From NCBI GenBank assembly GCA_963580455.1, contig OY756968.1:17701996-17765995 (forward strand): DNA of 64,000 nucleotides. The letters are read 5' to 3'. The stretch's first letter is position 1, and each line of letters starts with the position of its first letter. Shown here piece by piece: positions 22,169 to 32,908 of this stretch. The notes below the pieces were generated by a model. The model searched no databases. It was not told where the DNA came from and worked only from the letters and a program-made list of their open reading frames with translations. The DNA is from Euonymus europaeus (taxonomy: Eukaryota; Streptophyta; Magnoliopsida; Celastrales; Celastraceae). The translations under genes were made by a program, and so were the position numbers.

Positions 22169-25089
22169 AGGGTTTAGAGCGAGATAGATTAGCATCAAGG
22201 GAGGTGGAAGGTTTGGGGCCACCAACAATGGCAAGGGCAATATAGGAATTTCTTACTTTCCGATGGGGACAAGAAAGCTAATGCGAACTGTTAAGGAGAT
22301 TGTGAATTCTGTTGAAAGATTCTGTCAAGATTGCCATTAAGTTTCGAATTCCTGGGTTTGATTCTTTAATTCATAGAACTTCAAACCAAATCCATATTTT
22401 GAAGACATAAATTTTATAAAGTCTTTCACTTTCCTCGACGAAGGAACCACAAAAATTACTGCCACATCAATCAAGTGGAAGGAAGGCATGGTAAGGGCTC
22501 ATCATATTTGTATCCCACACATTCATTGTTTTATGTTCTTTTATAGTAATTTAAGTATGTGACTAATCTGTCAAAGGCATACCTAATGGAACTAATCATG
22601 ACAAGAAAGGGAAGAACCGGTCTTTCGCCGATGACAGGTTGGTTTCTCAATTTATCATCTGATTTTTTGTATATTCAGAGTCAGTAGACAACCAATTTTA
22701 ATATTTCAATGATTATCTCGATCTTGTAGTTTTAAAGATCATTTTTCTTAAAGATTATGACATTTATGGGACTGAATTCTATGTTGTTAGTTTGCTTAGA
22801 ACCTTAGGTTCTAGTTTTTATTATTTGTATCTCATCTATTTTCCTGAATTGTCAAAGGGCAACCTTTGCGTTTGGTCTTCTTTTTTTTTTTCAAACTAGA
22901 CTTGAAAGATCAATTTTTTTTTTGATTCTTTGTGACATTGCTATTGTTACTGTTTTGTTGATTCTTGTGCACTTCCTTATTGCTCTTTAATATAGTATTT
23001 ATCGGAATTGAAAACAATTAATTCATATTTGAAAGATTAAAATTTGCATGCTTTAATAGAGGCACAAAGAAGGTGTAGCACTTCTGCTACAAGGGAAAAA
23101 ATTACAAGTTTAGATGCTTGAGCATCTTTTACATCCTACAGGCTAATATTGTGTCTTCCTCTAAAATGAAGACATAACTTGATCAACCAAGTGTTATATA
23201 AGAGTTATTTTGGGGATTGATTCGGCATCTAATTGGTGAGTTATTTGTGTATTTAGACATTTGAGAACATTTTGCGGAGCATATTACAGAGTTCCATAAG
23301 AAGCATGGGGCCACTTGGCACTGCATCATTGGTTGCAATTTTGGTAACCCAATTTGTTTCATATTGACTAGTTCGATGTTTAATATTTAATTAGCCTTAT
23401 CATGAATTTCGTGTGTTTGTGATGTACTTTTCTAATATTGAATTCAAAAGTTCTAACAGATTTTATCTTGCTCTGAGCAACCATATGTTTGATGATCTCA
23501 TGACCTTTGCAATTTTGACATTTTGGCTTTAGATTTGGGTAGCAATCGTACCACACTATTTGTAGTTTTTGAGTAGTGGATGCTATGTCAAGGCTGGATT
23601 GTTGTTTATGCTGACACAGGCGGGCAGTGGTGAAGGATAAAGCTCTCTTTGAACAAATGGCACACTACATTGAAGTAGATACGATGGTCCTCTCTCTTGT
23701 TATACGATGCTAACCATCACCTGAAGGCCTGCTTTATCTGACCAATTGTATTTGTGCCATCTTATCTTCTGCAGATGATGGATAACATGCACACAGTTAA
23801 TGTTGTGTTCATCATTGGTGACATGCTTCTGAATAACATGGTAATCTTGGTTCCTTGATGGTAGAGGATACTTTATTTTTCATTCTTTTGTGATTAATTA
23901 TATTCTTCTAGAGGTTTCCTATGTTTCAAATTGCATATTTTGTGTTAAGGACGAGTGTATTCGTTACTTTTCAATGGATAATTCATGCTTGTGTTTCCCT
24001 ATGGTTAAGTTACATCTCAAACTATCATGTTCATTTTCATTCAATACATATACATAATTACATATAGCCTTCATTTTAATGATGATGATACCCCTTTTTT
24101 AGGTGGCCATATCCATTTCTTGACTTGTCATTCCTGTATGTTCCCTTATGGTATGTCAACCGCGGTTGTCATTATGTTTTAATGGGAAGAAAATGAGAAA
24201 CAATTTTTAATGATAAAGTGCTTGAATCTTGCTTAGGCCTGAAATGCATAGTATTTTTTCAGTGATGCGTATGTAAATATATGGAAAGAACTATTAATAT
24301 TTGCATAATTAATCGGGTAAACTATTATCAGAATAGGAGGGACAATTAGCATCAGTTGATTCAGACCAGGAGTGATTATCAATTCTTCTAAACCTAAATT
24401 ATTCTGATCAAGTCTGAAGTGTTTTATATTTGATTTTTTTTTTCAATATGACTCGACTACTTAATTATTGCAATTTTTCAGTTTCAGTCCATTCCATGAC
24501 ATGCCTAATTCTTAAACCATCAAACCATTTGTATAGGACACTTTCATATATAATTACTTGTAGAAATATTTATTGTTGTGGGTGATTTTCTACTGGTGAT
24601 TTTGAAGTCAAATTATGAAGTTGATATTTCTGGCTGGGGCATTGTTGGCATAAATAAATCTAGTAGGCCACTAATGTAGTCTAATTGTTAATTTTTCATG
24701 ACTTCATTTCGGATATCTGTTAGGTCAATGACCTCATGAATGCATAACTTCATATAACATTATTTTTTCCTAGTTTTTGGGTAGTTTTACATCAAGTAAG
24801 AGTTATGTCATGTGTGGCAAACGCCAGTCATAAGTTAATTTTAATTATTGAAATCACTCTGCCAACTTAGAGGACTCTTTAATGGACCTTTTTAATTTTG
24901 CGTATATTTATTTTCTTTTTAACATGCTCGTATTTTTACATAAATATGAATTGGGTTAAACTTTTAACTTTTCTCATGGCGATAGAGGATGCAAATCTTA
25001 AGCTTGAACCAAAAGCTTAGCATAAAAGAGTTCCAAACAAGGACAAGAACTAAGCAACACCATATTTTTGTCAAATTTTACTCTCTAGA
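22169..25089. other. host-like flank right of the MULE, no intact gene
   Basis: The sequence is less repetitive than the rest and may be the remains of a host locus that the MULE split (3.6-3.89 kb continuing at 22.17 kb). Short exon-like pieces with nearby GT/AG are visible, the clearest being the dynein light chain-like piece at 23265. A second piece near 23623-23680 reads RAVVKDKALFEQMAHYIE, which resembles the N-terminal RAVVKD block of plant dynein light chains but lies downstream, in the wrong order for one gene. No complete frame is present. Confidence 0.45.
23265..23336 (+). pseudogene. dynein light chain (LC8-type) exon fragment
   Basis: The frame reads REHFAEHITEFHKKHGATWHC followed by IIGCNFG, then a GTAACC donor-like end. 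In LC8-type light chains this corresponds to the helix-2 end and first strand, with the conserved EF-KKHG-TWHC-(I/V)(I/V)G-NFG pattern; the expected next exon (SYVTHE...) was not found. LC8 proteins are small dimeric hub proteins; in plants, which lack dynein motors, they serve other complexes. No open gene surrounds the fragment, so I call it a remnant. A real but poorly visible gene with missed exons is the alternative. Confidence 0.6.
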
Positions 25090-27000
25090 GCATCAAATTA
25101 AAATTATAATGTTACTGCTCTAAACATTGTAGTGCTACTGTTTTTGACACAACAACATTCTATGGAATTATTATTATTCAAGAGTAACTAAGGAAAATAA
25201 TATAGTGCAATTGTTTTTTTTAGTGCTACTGTTTTTGAAATAATAAAATTACAGTGAATTATTAATATTAATTAAAAAAATATTATCATGTTATTGTTTT
25301 CCAAACAGTTACATTGTAGTGAATTATTAATACTAAATAATGATTAAATAAAACAATATAATGTTACTGCTTTTTTAGTGATACTGTTTTTGAGACATTA
25401 AAATTGTAGTGAATTATTAATATCAGGTAATGACTAAGAAAAACCGTTTGGTGAATTATTAATATTAAATAATGATTAACAAAAATAATATAATGTTACT
25501 GTTTGTTTAGTGCTATTGTTTCTTAAACAGCAAAATTGTAGTTAATTTTTAATACTAAATATTAACCAACAAAAACATTGTAGTGTTATTGTTTTTAAAA
25601 CAGCAACGTTGTAGTGAATCATTAATATTAAATAATGATTAAGGAAAATAATAAAATGTTACTTTTTTTTAGCGCTACTATTTTTGAAACATAAAAATTG
25701 TAATGAATTATTAATATTTTTTTAGTGTTACTGTTTATAAAACAGCAACATTGTAGTTAGTCATTAATATTAAATAATGATTAAGGAAAATAATAAAATG
25801 TTACTTATTTTTAGTGCTACTGTTTTTGAAACAGCAAAATTGTAATAAATTATTAATATTTTTTTAGTGCTATTGTTTTTGAAACAACAACATTATAGTA
25901 AATTATTGATATTAAATAATGATTAAGGAAAATAATATAATGTTACTATTTTTTTTAATGCTACTATTTTTGAAACAACAAAATTGTAGTGAATTATTAA
26001 TATTTTTTTAGTGCTACAGTTTTTGAAATAAAAAAATTATAAATATTTATTAATATTAATTATTAACTAAGAAAAACATTGTAATGTTACTGTTTTTAAA
26101 ATAGCAACATTATAGTAAATTATCAATATTAAATGGTGATTAAGGAAAATAATATAATGTCAATATTTTTTTAGTGCTACTGTTTTTGAAACAGCAAAAT
26201 TATAGTGAATTATTAATACTAAATATTAACTAATAAAAACATTGTAGTGTTACTATTTTTAAAACAACAATATTTTAGTAAATTATTAATATTAAATAAT
26301 GATTTAGGAAAATAATATAATGATACTATTTATTTAGTACTATTGTTTTTGAAACAACAAAATTATAGTGAATTATTAATATTAAATATTAACTAAAAAG
26401 AATATTATAATGTTACTGTTTTCACACAACAACATTGTAGTGAATTATTGATATTAAATAATGATTGAGGAAAATAATGTAATATTAATGTTTTTTATTG
26501 CTACTGTTTTTGAAAGAGTAAAATTCTAGTGAATTTTTAATATTAGATATTAACTAAGAAAAACATTATAATGTTACTGTTTTAAAAATAGAAACATTGT
26601 TGTGAATTATTAATATTAAATAATTATTGGGGAAAATACTATAATGTTATTATTTTTTTAGTGCTACTGTTTTTAATATTAAATATTAACTAAAAAGAAT
26701 ATTATAATGTTACTGTTTTTCAAACAACATTGTAGTGAATTATTGATATTAAATAATGATTAAGGAAAATAATATAATGTTACTGTTATTTTAGTACTAT
26801 TGTTTTTTAAACCGCAAAATTTTAATGAATTATTAATATAAAATATTAGCTAAGAAAAATATTGTAATGTTACTGTTTTTAAAATAACAATATTGTAGTG
26901 AATTATTAATATTAAATAAAGATTAAGAAAATAATATAATGTTGCTATTTTTTTAGTGCTACTGTTTCTGAAACAGTAAATATTTAACAGTAACATTCCT
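25090..27000. repeat. degenerate AT-rich tandem array, about 164-bp dimer of two 80-bp halves
   Basis: Alternating units: one with AAATATTAACTAAGAAAAACATTGTA...ACAGCAACATTGTAGTGAATTATTAATATT, the other with AAATAATGATTAAGGAAAATAATATAATGTTACTG...TTTTTAGTGCTACTGTTTTTGAAACAGC (each quoted only in part, from several copies). ATGATTAAGG-type landmarks occur near 25631, 25770, 25915, 26131, 26295, 26455, 26620, 26751 and 26915, spaced about 130-216 bp with a mode near 164. No coding content. Confidence 0.85.
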
Positions 27001-27025
27001 AGTGTTACTCTTTTTGAAAAAACAT

Positions 27026-27729
27026 ATCTAAGTATACAATCTATCATTTTCATAAAATTGACATGCGGAAGTTCAAAAATGGCCAAATGGGTCCTTCACA
27101 AAATATGTTTATAATAATTAAATTTAGTTACCTGTCAATTTTCGGCTCATTCGGAGTTTGTTTGATTGGTCACACTATCGAAACAACGGAATGAATTTCG
27201 AACGAGATACCTAAGTATACAATTTATGTTTTTCATAAAATTAAACCTATTAAAGTTCAAAATTAGTCAAAGGATACTTCACAAAATATTCTTACAATAA
27301 TTAAATTTATCTACTTGTAAATTTTCAGCTCATTCGGAGTTCGTTTGATTGGTCACGCTATCAAAACAATGTATTAATCTTCAAACCAAATACTCAGATG
27401 TGTTTTTCATAAAATTGACCGATCAAAGTTCAAAATTAGACAAAGGATCCTTCAAAAAATATTCTTAGAATAATTATATTTAGTCACCTGTCAATTTTCA
27501 GCTCATTCGAAGCTCGTTTGATCAGTCATGCTATCAAAACAACGGATTTAACTTCGAACGAGATACCTACGTGTATAATTTATGTTTTTCACAAAATTGA
27601 CTGATCGAAGTTCAAAATTAGCCAAATAGAATCCTTCACAAAATATTCTTAGAATAATTAAATTTATTTATATGTCATCTTTTAGCTAATTCGGAGTTCG
27701 TTTGATCAGTTACGCTATAAACCAAATAC
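27026..27729. repeat. four-copy tandem repeat of about 176-183 bp
   Basis: Copies begin near 27026, 27209, 27391 and 27566 with (A/C)CTAAGTATACAAT-like sequence. Shared blocks are TTTTTCATAAAATTGAC, AGTTCAAAATTAG, CTTCACAAAATATTCTTA, GCTCATTCGGAGTTCGTTTG and CTATCAAAACAACGG. Divergence between copies is perhaps 15-20 percent by eye. The unit length is satellite-like, but four copies are too few to call a satellite. The array abuts the 25.1-27.0 kb array and differs from it in sequence. Confidence 0.88.
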
Positions 27730-28417
27730 ATGGTTATGTCGTGTGGGTAAAATTATAGATAGAGTCCATTATTTGGTTGACTTATTTATCTATCTTATCA
27801 TTTATGGGTTTGTGTTTTATCATCATTTAGTTTTTTAGGATATAATTTTCAGATATTAGTTTTTTATTGTGAAGTTGATCAAGATATGTGGACTACTATA
27901 TAAAACTTGACTATCATCCAAAGTGGTCGAAAGAAGCTACACGCAAGAATAGATTTCTAGGCCTTTTGTTTCCTTTGTTTTTAATTATCTCTTAACCATT
28001 TGTCTAAGTGAGTTCTTGAGCCTTTTAGTTTAGAGAGAGGATTGTAGTGAGGTTATTTTGTATCTGTGTGTAACTCACGAATACATGCAGTGTTCGTGAG
28101 AGTGAGAGCTTTTGGGGATTCCGAAAGTGAACTTTGGCTTGTAAGGTTGAGTGATGAGTGAAACAAACATAGGATGAGATGTACAAGTAATGTCGTTAGG
28201 TTAAAGACAGGGTTGTACTCTTGATTCAAGTTTAGTAGATTGTTTCTCGAGGTTAGTCGCTTATAGACTCGTGATTTTTCCCAGATTGAGTTTTCCTCAT
28301 AAAAACTCGATATTGTCTCTTTTGATATTTTTCACATTTTGTTTTTGTTTCCATTTTGCTGACTAACGATCTAGGTGAAATTCACCAACTTTCACCCTCA
28401 CTTCAGCTTCATTTGAT
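27730..28417. other. unassigned; possible Copia-type LTR on +
   Basis: A TATA-like CTATATAAAACTTG at about 27896 is followed by about 500 bp ending near a TTTTCCTCATAAAAACTCGATATTG block. This style resembles the R-U5 part of Copia LTRs, but I find no TG...CA ends, no primer site and no second copy. It may equally be unrelated 3' flank of the LINE. Confidence 0.3.
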
Positions 28418-31060
28418 TTACAAACACCTACATTTTATATTGCCATTTGAATCACAAAGTATACCTCCTACTCCAACTCTTCCGTGCTTTCCTAGAGATG
28501 AGCCGTCGACATTCCATTTGAGTTGACCATCTGGAGGTGGAGTCCAGTTGAGATTATACATCACTCCCCTCCTTCCCATATTACTCCATGATTGCAAAAC
28601 TGTAACAGATTGTTGAAGTTGGTAGCTGTGGTAAAGGAAGTGAGGTTCCAGCCAAAAGGACCATGCATGTAATTTGACAAATATTAGGTCATATACCGAT
28701 GTCCAGTTCACCTCCTCGTTATTGAAAACTACCTCATTCATCTCTTTCCATATCAACCACGAGATTATGAAGAATAATAACCTCCACATTTTAACTTGGA
28801 AATCTCCATGTATTGGCAAGGACCTCCACTGCTCATACAATGCTTCAATACCACCTGCAGCAACCCAGCTAAATCCCCGCCAACTGATAAACCTATACCA
28901 CAATGTACTCGGCCCCACACATTGGCAGAATAGATGATTAATTGATTCTTCTACTTCATGAAAAAGCGGTATATATTGTCAGCATTGCTAATAATACCTT
29001 TGCGCAAAAGAGTATCCCTCGTAGGAAGTTTCTTTTGCAAGAATGTCCACATAAATATTTCCACTTTAACTGGTACAATGCGTGCCAAACAGATGAGTGG
29101 AGGGAGAATTGAGAAATGGCATTAGATGGTCATGTGAGCATGGAGTAGGTGGACTTGACGGTGAAGTCTCCATTGGCTGTGAATTTCCAAACAAGTTTAT
29201 CACTATGAGATGGGCACAAAATTTTGTTGTCAATGAGTTGCAAAAGTTCATCCTGCTGTGTTTCTTCCCAACTAAACAATCTCCTTCTCCACATAAGATC
29301 CCAAGCCCAAGTAAAATTTGACCACGATCCCATATTGGCAATCACTTCAAACTGTTGAGTAGAGAGAAGAAATAGCCTATTGAAGATTATTCTAAGAGGG
29401 ATCTCAAAGGCCCATGGATCAAACCAAAGCTTGGCAATATTTCCTCTACCAATTACCATTCCAGCACCTTTCGAGAAAGTGTTTGCAGCATGCACATTTT
29501 CATTAGCTACAATTTGTTGGATGTTTTTCCAGAATTGCGAGGCTGATATAGTGCATGGAATCAAAAAAGAACAACCTTTCATGGTGCTTTTCATGTATTT
29601 TTGTGAAATGACCCTTCTCCATAGAGTGCTTTCATCAGTCAAGAATCTCCGAGCCCACTTGAGAAGTAATGCGATATTCCGCTGCGCCATGTCACCAATC
29701 CCTAGACCATCCGCTGATTTGGGCTTTTACATGATATCCCATTTAACATGATGCAATCTCTTTCTATCCTCAGAATTCCCCCATAGGAAGTTTCTTTGCA
29801 TTGACTCCAATTTTTTAAGAACAACACTAGGAGTCTCGAATAGAGACATGAAGTATAGAGGTAGGTTGGATAAGGCAGCTTTAATCAATATCATTCTCCC
29901 ACCAATGGAAAGTTGTCTTCCCTTCCAAGATGCCAATTTTTTGGAGAATTTCTCAATGATTGGCTTCCATGTTTTTACTTGCTTGTAATTAGCACCAAGT
30001 GGTATCCCAAGATAAGTCACTAGGAGAGTTTCGAAATTGCATTGGTTTTTATAGGCCATTTCTTCCACCCAATGCCTGCAGTTGCTGACGGCCACTAAAG
30101 AGCTTTTTGAGAAGTTTGTTTTTAGACCAGATATTACTTCGAAATACGTCAAAAGCCTCTTGATCATCTGAATAATTCTTTGACTAGCTTTGCAAAAAAC
30201 TAATTTATCATCTACATATTGTAAATGTGAAATTACGAGCCCATCTTTTTTTACTGATATTCCTTTCAACAAATTCACCCTCATTGTATTTTCGAAGATT
30301 TGACTTAAGCCCTCTGCAACTATATTAAAGAGGAAAGGGGATAGAGGGCCACCTTGGCGAATCCCTTTTTCCATTTGTATCTCTGATGCTGGCGAGCCAT
30401 TAACCAACGCAGAGATTTTTGATGTGGATATGCATTCTTGGATCCAACCACACCACCTGCTACCAAACCACATTCTACTCATGACTATGTCAAGATAATC
30501 CCAGTGTACTGAGTCGAAAGCCTTGGCCATTCCAACTGGAAAAAGACTCCATTCTTTTTCCTTTTCTTAATCAGGTGAATGATCTCATTTGCTATCAACA
30601 TATTATCCAGAATTTGTCTACCTTTTATAAAAGTCGAATGGGTTTCGTTTATAACAAATAGCAGGGCTGCTTTAAGTCTTTTGGCCAAGATCTTTGATAT
30701 AATCTTGTATAGACTGGTTACCAAGCTGATTGGTCTGAAATCACTCAACTTATGGGCGCTTTTTATCTTTGGAATCAAGGTAATGAAAGTTGAGTTAATA
30801 CCATGAGGTAGCTTACCAGATTCAAAAAAACCCTGTACTATACAACAAACATCTTCACCGAGTACCCCCAAAGCCTTCTTTATAAACGAAAAATTGAAGC
30901 CATCCGGCCCAAGTGCTTTGGATCACTCACAATCCCATACCGGCTGCTTTATCTGCTCTCTTGAGCATTCATCCTCAAGTGACGCAGAGATCTCATGTGG
31001 AAGTTGTTTGAATTGGAAACCACCCCATTCAATAGCAACTGAGGCTGGTTTTTTTGAATT
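28418..31060 (-). mobile_element. L1-type LINE, 5'-truncated and decayed
   Basis: Minus-strand ORF2 fragments in order. RT start about 31060-30540 (LGPDGFNFSFIKK, FRPISLVTSLYKIISKILAKRL, HSTFIKGRQILD). A frameshift near 30530. RT palm (FDSVHWDYLD, GIRQGGPLSPFLFN, LQYVDDKLVF) down to 29727. An in-frame stop, then the thumb and zf-RVT linker (29690-29130). A frameshifted zf-RVT region around 29120-28930 whose Cys residues are mostly lost. Finally the start of an RNase H domain (LKWNVDGSS) ending at 28418. There is also a stop at about 30922. No endonuclease domain is present upstream of 31060, so the copy is truncated at its 5' end. The 3' end is lost inside RNase H, and no poly-A tail is visible. 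Such proteins copy their own RNA at a nicked target; this copy cannot. Confidence 0.9.
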
Positions 31061-31731
31061 TTTTTGTTACCCTGTTATTGTTAAAGTAGTATATATAGGT
31101 GTATTGTATGGAGTGATTTTTTTTGGCCAGGTTTTTGGTACACCACACAAAACACGCAAATATTTGCATTACTAATTCTGTAAAGTGTCAACAATTAAGG
31201 ATTTAGTATTGTAATTTTGTTTGGGGATTCTTCCTTGTATAGACACAAATTATAAATGCATAAATTGTAGTGCTAGAGCAACTTTATATGGAAGAAGCAA
31301 TTTTATAGGTGTTTTAGTTAAGAAAATTTAGTTCATCTTTATATTGAGCTGACTGTGTTAATAGTGTTGTAGAAGTTTGTATCACATTTTTTCAATCCGA
31401 GTTGCAGTTCAACATCTGGGTTTAAGTCAACTTGGTTATTTGTCATCTTGCCGTTTTGGTTATGATTGGGTGGCTGGAATTGTGTGGGTCTGTTACCTTT
31501 TAAAGTAAATGATCCATTTTATTTCTCGATTGTAATAGCAAAATCTGAGTTGTATTTTTTCTAGGAGTATGTGGTTTAGATTTTTTAGCAGATAGGCTCA
31601 TTAATGACATGAATAACATGAGAACCCATAACATTCATTTTGTACCTTTTTTTATCTAAAGTCTGCAGAAGAGTACCCCTATGTCTTTTCAATATTTTAA
31701 TCCTGCTATTTAAGGTTCTTTTTAAGGATCG
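31061..31731. other. no gene recognised
   Basis: AT-rich DNA between the two LINE copies. No frame with family resemblance, no repeats of note. It forms the flank on the poly-A side of the second LINE. Confidence 0.55.
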
Positions 31732-31830
31732 CTTTTTTTGAAACTCAAAAGAAGACTTTCATTAAATTAAATCAGCAAGCAATACATCATGGATAACCGA
31801 AGGAGGGGAAGAGCCCCAAACCTCAAGACT
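31732..31830 (-). mobile_element. LINE 3' end with poly-A tail, split from its body by a solo LTR
   Basis: On the minus strand this reads as the last codons and 3' UTR of a plant L1-type LINE (...TTTGGGGCTCTTCCCCTCC..., ending in GTTTC then A7 at 31732-31739). It joins directly to the RNase H fragment at 40176-40918 once the 31831-40175 insertion and one target-duplication copy are removed. Confidence 0.8.
31826..31830. repeat. 5-bp target-site duplication of the solo LTR, left copy
   Basis: AGACT before TGTAACGTCCC; the same five bases follow ...GGGGTGTTACA at 40176-40180. Confidence 0.92.
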
Positions 31831-32378
31831 TGTAACGTCCCGTCCCACGAAACCCTAATACCTGAGCTTGTAGTCCAGAACGCTACTTATATTACAGAAT
31901 AAACTCAGCCTATTTAAAACCTAATCTGAAATAAAAGCATTATCTTATATATTTTAAATAAGCAGTACATCCAATTAATATCCTCTAAGTATATCATCGC
32001 GAATTTTATTCTTTTTATACTTGTTCCCGAATCCACCCTTATTACCAAACCCCAAAGCTATTAACTATAGGTGCATTAATAAATGAAAAACTTGGTTGAT
32101 CACTGTTCCCTGAAACTAGCTTCCGTCACATGAGCATCATCTTCATGGATCTACGACAACTCCACGAACTCCTAAGTCGACGTAACCTTCTAAGAAATTA
32201 ATACCTGCATCATGGAACATAGTGAGCCGAGGCCCAGCAAGTAACACCTATGCATGAATGCACATGAACATCATCATTAGAAGACAATCAGCCATTTAAA
32301 TCCTTTTTTTTTCAGTACTCGGGCCCTTAACCTAGATACACTGCTACAGAGCAACCGGTCGGGATTTTCCTTATATTA

Positions 32379-32450
32379 AGTATTCTACCAAAGAACACTT
32401 TTCAGTCAGAATACAGTATTCTACCAAAGAACACTTTTCAGTCAGAATAC
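32379..32450. repeat. perfect 36-bp tandem duplication inside the solo LTR
   Basis: The unit AGTATTCTACCAAAGAACAC... at 32379-32414 is repeated without change at 32415-32450. Confidence 0.93.
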
Positions 32451-32704
32451 ATTTCCATTTTCATTTCCGGTACCAATTTCCTTTTACATAAACCTCAACG
32501 TTAACCTTTCCATATACCCTCCCTGTAGCAGTAGTACCCGGTTCGTAAAAACATTTTCCTTTCGTTTTCCTTAAATGCATATGTCATGTGTGCCATGATA
32601 TGTTATGTCTCATGCAACACAACCATTAATTGTCATATCTAAACATCACATAACAGTTCACCATTCACAATTGACTCATCATTGTCAGTTCAGCCTCATA
32701 TCAA

Positions 32705-32750
32705 CCCTGCTTGCATGGTCCTTCCCGTTATGGTATCAGAGGTTGGGGCA
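32705..32750 (+). repeat. left terminal repeat of the pararetrovirus with primer-binding site
   Basis: Contains TTATGGTATCAGAGG at 32729-32742, matching the initiator tRNA-Met complement. The same block recurs at 38883-38932. Sequence outside the repeat is LTR on the left and viral leader on the right. Confidence 0.88.
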
Positions 32751-32908
32751 AGTGGTTGTATATTAAGAGACTTATGGTTGATTGCATACCTTGCTAATGC
32801 TTTGTGGAAACCAAGGACAAAAGGGGGCCAGTAAGGGGCGACGAACAGCCCGGTAAGTGCCAGCGCGATATCCTTGGTAAAGCAGGAAGTTGAGGGTATT
32901 AATCAAAC

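Noticed and set aside
26850..27086. 78-codon minus-strand frame with hydrophobic segments
   Set aside because: It spans the junction of two AT-rich tandem arrays; the residues (Ile, Leu, Phe, Tyr) follow from base composition.
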